Assembly (NCBI GenBank): GCA_023101885.1
Contig: JALPQD010000393.1
Location: 1,674,001 to 1,738,000, forward strand
Reading direction: 5' to 3'
Source of the DNA: Typhlomys cinereus
Lineage: Eukaryota; Chordata; Mammalia; Rodentia; Platacanthomyidae
DNA length: 64,000 bases
A program made the translations under genes and the position numbers. Positions 59,701 to 64,000 of this stretch are shown here, piece after piece; the stretch's first letter is position 1; the number at the start of each line of letters is the position of its first letter. The notes beneath the pieces were generated by a model. It did not search any database, was not told where the DNA came from, and was given only the letters and a program-made list of their open reading frames with translations.

Positions 59701-60574
59701 AGGACAGCTTTCATTGTGTCCCAGAGATTTTGGTATGTTGTATTTTCATTATTATTCGCTTTCAGGAAATCTTGAATTTCTTTAATTTCTTCCTGATTCC
59801 AGTTCTCATTCAGCATCATATTGTTAACATTCCAGGAGTTAGTGTATTTTCTCTTGTTTGTTGTGTTGTGGATGTTCAGCTTTAGGCCGTGGTGGTCTGA
59901 TAGAGCACAGGTTAGAATTTCAACTTTTTTGTATATGTGTAGATTCATTTTGTGGCCCAATATGTGATCTATTTTGGAGAACGTTCCATGTGCTGCTGAG
60001 AAAAATATGTATTCTTTGGTGCGTGGGTGTAAAGTTCGATAGAGATCTGTAAGGTCCATTTCTTTCAGGGTTTGATTAAGTTCCAAAGTGTCTCTGTTAA
60101 GCTTTTGACCTGTTGATCTATCCCATGTTGAGAGGGCGGTGTTGAAGTCCCCAAGAATTATCATTTGGGGCTTGATTTCTTGCTTTAGATGCTGTAGGGT
60201 TTTCTTAATGAATGTGGAGGGATCCGTATTGGGTGCGTATATGTTCAGTATTGTGAAGTCTTCCTGGTAAATTGTACCTGTGACTAAAATGTAGTATCAT
60301 CTGGGTCTCATGATTTTCTTTGATTTGAAGTCCACTTTGCCTGAAAGCATAATTGCTACCCCTGCCTGTTTCCTGGTTCCATTAGCTTGCAAGATTTTGG
60401 ACCAGCCATTCATTTTTAGGATGTGCCTATATTTTGTGGTAAGATGAGTTTCCTGAAGGCAGCAGATTGATGGGTTGTGGTTTTTAATCCAAGTTTTTAA
60501 TCTGTGTATTTTAATCGGTGAGTTAATATCATTGACATTTAATGTTATAATGGAGAAATTATTTTTAATTATGC
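56770..60574 (-). pseudogene. ORF2p (L1): L1 ORF2, multiply disrupted
   Basis: Remnants cover endonuclease (GDFNTAL near 60,150; SDHHGLKL near 59,890), reverse transcriptase ([11 protein letters not shown] near 59,160; catalytic motif at 58,485-58,496) and the cysteine-rich C-terminus (RCGERGTLLHCWWEC near 57,170). The catalytic motif reads FVDD, not FADD. Nonsense substitutions include TGG to TGA near 57,930, TGG to TAG near 57,900, CGA to TGA near 57,508 (CpG decay) and CAG to TAG near 57,142. Several frameshifts are also present and the start codon context is lost. Not functional. Confidence 0.9.
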
Positions 60575-60618
60575 ACTTTTTTATGTTTAGTGGATTTTGT
60601 AAGCGTATTGTTTGATAT

Positions 60619-61700
60619 TTATGTTTTGGTGGTATTGTACTTTCCTTCTGTCCTCCTGGATATGCTTGTTCTTTTCTTCAAATTAAGTATCATTTCTAGC
60701 ATTTTTTGAAGGCCTGATTTGGTAGACATGTATCCCTTCAAGTTGTCTCTGTGCTGGAAAACTTTTCTTTGTCCCTCAATCATGACAGATAGTTTTGCCG
60801 GGTATATCAGTCTGGGTTGGCATTTTTGCTCAATTAATACTTGAAATAAGTCTCTCCAAGCTCTTCTTGCTTTTAATGTTTCCATTGAGTAGTCATTTGT
60901 TATTCTAATAGGTTTACCTTTGAAAATGATTTGCTTTTTTTCTCTTGAAGGTCTCAGCACCTTTTCTTTGTCTTGAATGTGGAGTGTTTTGACTATTATT
61001 TGCTGTGGCGATTTTCTATTTTGGTCATATCTGTTTGGAGTGTGAAATGCCTCTTGTATTTGGATGGGCCTCTCATTCTTTAGTTGTGGGAAGTTTTTAT
61101 TTATGATGATTTGAAATATTTCCTCAGGTGTGGTATTTTGGGATTCTTGTTCTGGTATTACATGATTGTGCATTCTTCAGGCTTCTTCAGGGTGTCCCAT
61201 ATCTCTTGAATGTTCCTCTCAAGTATCTTTTTGGCTTTAACAATCTCTTACATTGAGCTGGTTAATTCTCCCACTTTGTCTTCAAGAGCTGAAATTCTAT
61301 TTTCTGCTTCATTTGTTCTGCTGATAAGACTCTCTGTTGAGTTTTGAGTTGAAGATGACTTGTCTTTTACTTCAATTTTAAACTCTGCCTGAGACTGTTT
61401 TAACTGCTCTATGCTTATTTTTGTTTCTTGAACTGTTTTCCTGAACTCCTCCAAGTGCCTGTTGTGTTCCTGTTCAAAGTGGTTGATGCGGTTGTTTAAC
61501 TCTTCTTGGATTTCCTCTTTCATAGTATTAATCATGGTAATGATTATACTCTGAAAGTCATTATGTTGTGTCTGGCTTTCTTGGCTATTTTCTGTGAATT
61601 TGTTCTGGTCGGAATTCATCGTTATGGGGTTAATTCTTTCGGTTGGAGATTCGTCTTCTTGGGTTTTGTTTCTCATGGAGCTGCACTTTGACTTGGGCAT
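60619..61700 (-). pseudogene. ORF1p (L1): L1 ORF1, disrupted
   Basis: Starts MPKSKCSSMRNKTQ at 61,700 and stays open for 150 codons through the N-terminal and coiled-coil region. It then stops where the plus-strand L1 has a GAA codon (SSM-E there, SSM-stop here). The RRM and C-terminal part continue in a different frame from about 61,173 (IPEQESQNTTPEEIFQ to the end near 60,619), so at least one indel follows. The residual protein similarity to the intact ORF1 at 46,288 is high. Confidence 0.92.
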
Positions 61701-62495
61701 TGTTGTTTTGCTTCTTAGGACCTTACAGTTTCTGTGTGTTTTTCACTGAACTGATTTAGTTGGTATTATTATCCTTGCCAGTTATTACTAGTGCTTGCCT
61801 TGGATTGGGTATGTTTGTCTATTGTTATTGTAATTTCCTAGATGAGGCTATTAGGCTGTTAGTACATCAGTTAAGTCAGGTTAAGTAAACAAGGGGTGAA
61901 TATTAGTATGGTGGTGCACTTTTGCGATTTAGTATCTCGGTGATATGTGAGGGTGAGTGGTGTACTCCCTGGAGTTGTATATGTTTTTGGGGTAGCTGTA
62001 TGGAGAAGTTGATCTATAGCAATTGATACTAAAAAGGATCAGTAAGGTGAAAAAAAGGAGATTTACTTATCTTTGGGCTGCATGTGAAGAATCTCTCCCA
62101 CATGATAGGATGATTGTAGAGGGCTCCAGATGTATGGCCTTTGTCCCTTAGAGTTTTGCTTGAGTTTCCTTTGGACTCTATTGAATTCTGAGTAGCAGTG
62201 TGTCTTCCCTGGACCACGTGAGTAGGTCCCTGGTGGGCCGGAGAGGCAGAGGGTCTGATGTTGATGGCAGAATTCTTCACCTGGGACCTGGGACTTGGCT
62301 TAGGGCCCACCCAAGCTCCAGGGATGGAGGAATGTGAGCAAGTCCTGTCTGGCGGAGGCACGCGCAGTAGGAAGAAAGGGGCTGTGGTCCCGGGTGGGGC
62401 CCAGGCAAAGCCGGAGGCCGCCTAGGTGCCGCTGGGAGACAGGGACACCGGGTGGGGGGCTGGGCAGACTCACCTGCAACCTGGGACCTGGCTCC
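61701..62495 (-). promoter_or_regulatory. L1 5' UTR and internal promoter, monomer-like type 2
   Basis: 795 bases, GC-rich towards the 5' end (62,200-62,495). On the minus strand a 24-base block beginning AGCCAGGTCCCAGGTT (62,493-62,470) recurs in variant form as AGCCAAGTCCCAGGTC (62,300-62,277), a spacing of 193 bases. This suggests one promoter monomer plus the start of a second, followed by a longer tether. No block is shared with the 5' UTR of the plus-strand L1. Confidence 0.7.
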
Positions 62496-64000
62496 TTTTT
62501 ATTTTTAATACGCAGGGAGACTATAGCAAAATAAGTCATGAGGTATAATCTACTATGATGGTTAGAATGTGGATTTTTTGATAGTAATTTTAATGTAGTT
62601 CTTATCAAAACAACATGGAAGTTTTCCATATTTTTATATAAGAAAAGGATAAAGAATGCTCATAGAACACATTGGAAGAATGGCCCATAATTCAACAAAG
62701 TTATCATAATATATAAAACAAAAAAGCATCATGATAGATTTTTTTCACTGACAGAGTAAGAAACATTGACTAACTTCAATCAGCAGCCAATAACTTTCTC
62801 ATAGAGTTACTCTTTGGAATACTAAATCTAAAACACTGTAGATTCAGTTTCTTTAATCTGTATACCTTCATTGTGTGAGCATGTAACCTAATAATCTAAC
62901 TTGGGCTAGAATACCAAGCATGAGACAAGTAGGAGGAGTCTATTCCAATTTCCAGTGAGATGCAAAATCCGAAAAAAAAATAAGAACAGTGGATTAACTA
63001 GGCATAATCAATTTCTACACTTTCTACAACTTGTTTATGAAAGAGAATGAGCCAGAAAGTGAAAACTGGTTCTGTGGAATAGAAAAGCCTATTATAAACT
63101 AATGCAGCTATAATTTAGGAGAATAGAGTCTGCATCAAGATCCTAAGCATACATTACCAGTGAAGGGAAAACATTTAGATGGGTGGAATATGTAACTCTT
63201 CTTCTCCAGTGTCTCTCTATTTTCAGTGAAATAAGTAAGAAGATAGCTAGGTCAAAGAGAAGAGATTGTAAAGATGGATATGTAAGAATGGAGAAGACTT
63301 GAAATGCCATGTGAGAGAATAAATATCATGATGGAAATAAAATAAATTTACCAGAAAGAACAGAAGTATACCAGAAAGTAGCCTACAGAAGGGCTTTCCA
63401 AAGAGTGACAGATTTTAATTGGGGAATGACATGATAGGATTTTTTGGTACAGGGCTTGACAGAAAAGAGAATATTTTTTTCCTGATGATTGGCTTTGTGT
63501 TCCAGTGAAGGATACATTAGGTATGGAGGAAGAATAGAAGCCACAGGTCTATTGGCTGGGTGTTCCAAGCTACTTTCTGGGTGCAGCTTGGGCTATATTC
63601 ATTTCCCTGAGAAATCAAGAAATATAGATATATAGTTTTTTCCAGATGTATGTATGTTCAAATCAACTCAAAAGTTGAATAAGACCATAATTGAGTTATG
63701 TCATATCTTATATGATGCAGGGAAAAAGGGACCAAGAAAAGTCTAGGAGAGATAAGAGCATAAAAATGAAGCATAAAATCTAGATTTAAAGCACACAAGA
63801 TGAGGGGTGGTGAGGATAATGTATGGAGTGAAAATATGCAATGACCAGCATCTTTTAATATTTCCCAGGGACTTTGGAATAGCAGGAGAAAAGGAATGCA
63901 AGTAAATGCTTTGGGAAAAAAGTGGATAGAAGAAGTGAGCATCTGAAACCTACTGCGAGTAAAGTGGAGGACTACATTCTAGAAAAACATAAGAGCTAGC
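62496..64000. other. unrecognised stretch to the window end
   Basis: No gene or RNA recognised. A segment near 63,420-63,480 (GGGGAATGACATGATAGGAT) weakly resembles an old mammalian repeat, too weakly to assign. The short ORFs have no domain. Confidence 0.35.

Larger units (their letters stand above)
55741..62495 (-). mobile_element. near-full-length L1 element, minus strand
   Basis: A 6.7-kb L1 in reverse orientation: 5' end near 62,495, 5' UTR 62,495-61,701, ORF1 61,700-60,619 (broken), ORF2 about 60,574-56,770 (broken many times), 3' UTR to an A-rich tail near 55,741. Its ORFs are close to those of the plus-strand L1 but it carries nonsense substitutions as well as frameshifts, so it is older. 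No clean target duplication could be picked out because both flanks are A/T runs (ATTAAAAATAAAAA on the 5' side and a similar A-rich run on the 3' side). Confidence 0.93.

Overview
This window looks like non-coding nuclear DNA from a rodent. I find no cellular protein-coding gene, no exon-like conserved ORF and no functional RNA gene. What I can recognise is almost all retrotransposons, older interspersed repeats and microsatellites in AT-rich sequence. Rodent origin rests on LINE-1 copies of rodent style, B1-like (7SL-derived) SINEs, B4-like tRNA/B1 composites, and a tRNA-headed SINE of the B2 superfamily. That SINE has a body that is not the Mus/Rattus B2 body. A member of the mouse-related clade other than Mus or Rattus (for example a dipodoid or an early-branching muroid) is a reasonable inference. 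The species cannot be fixed from the sequence alone.

Layout. 1-2.9 kb: pieces of an old minus-strand L1, a (CA)n tract and old SINEs. 2.9-15.5 kb: mostly unrecognised AT-rich sequence with a B1, a B4-like SINE split by a MaLR-type LTR, a compound (GACA)n(GATA)n tract, old L1 fragments, a MIR and an old B2-superfamily SINE. 15.5-21 kb: an L1 3' end with an inverted 5' segment (twin priming), a simple 5'-truncated L1 3' end, and two young SINEs in opposite orientation. 21-45 kb: long unrecognised stretches with another young SINE near 31.2 kb, a minus-strand L1 3' end near 34 kb, two L2 fragments (36.6 and 39.5 kb) and several old SINEs. 45-62.5 kb: the main feature, two near-full-length L1 elements in tail-to-tail inverted orientation about 3.5 kb apart, with a fourth young SINE between them. 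62.5-64 kb: nothing recognised.

The plus-strand L1 (45,995-52,208) has a perfect 19-bp target-site duplication, an intact ORF1 and an ORF2 broken only by small indels. The minus-strand L1 (about 62,495-55,741) is older-looking, with nonsense codons in ORF1 and ORF2 and several frameshifts. Their ORFs are closely related, but their 5' UTRs are unalike. Each 5' UTR carries an internal direct repeat that suggests a monomer-type promoter. This probable promoter replacement, together with the lineage-specific SINE family, is the most interesting content. Nothing here points to a new enzymatic or defence system.
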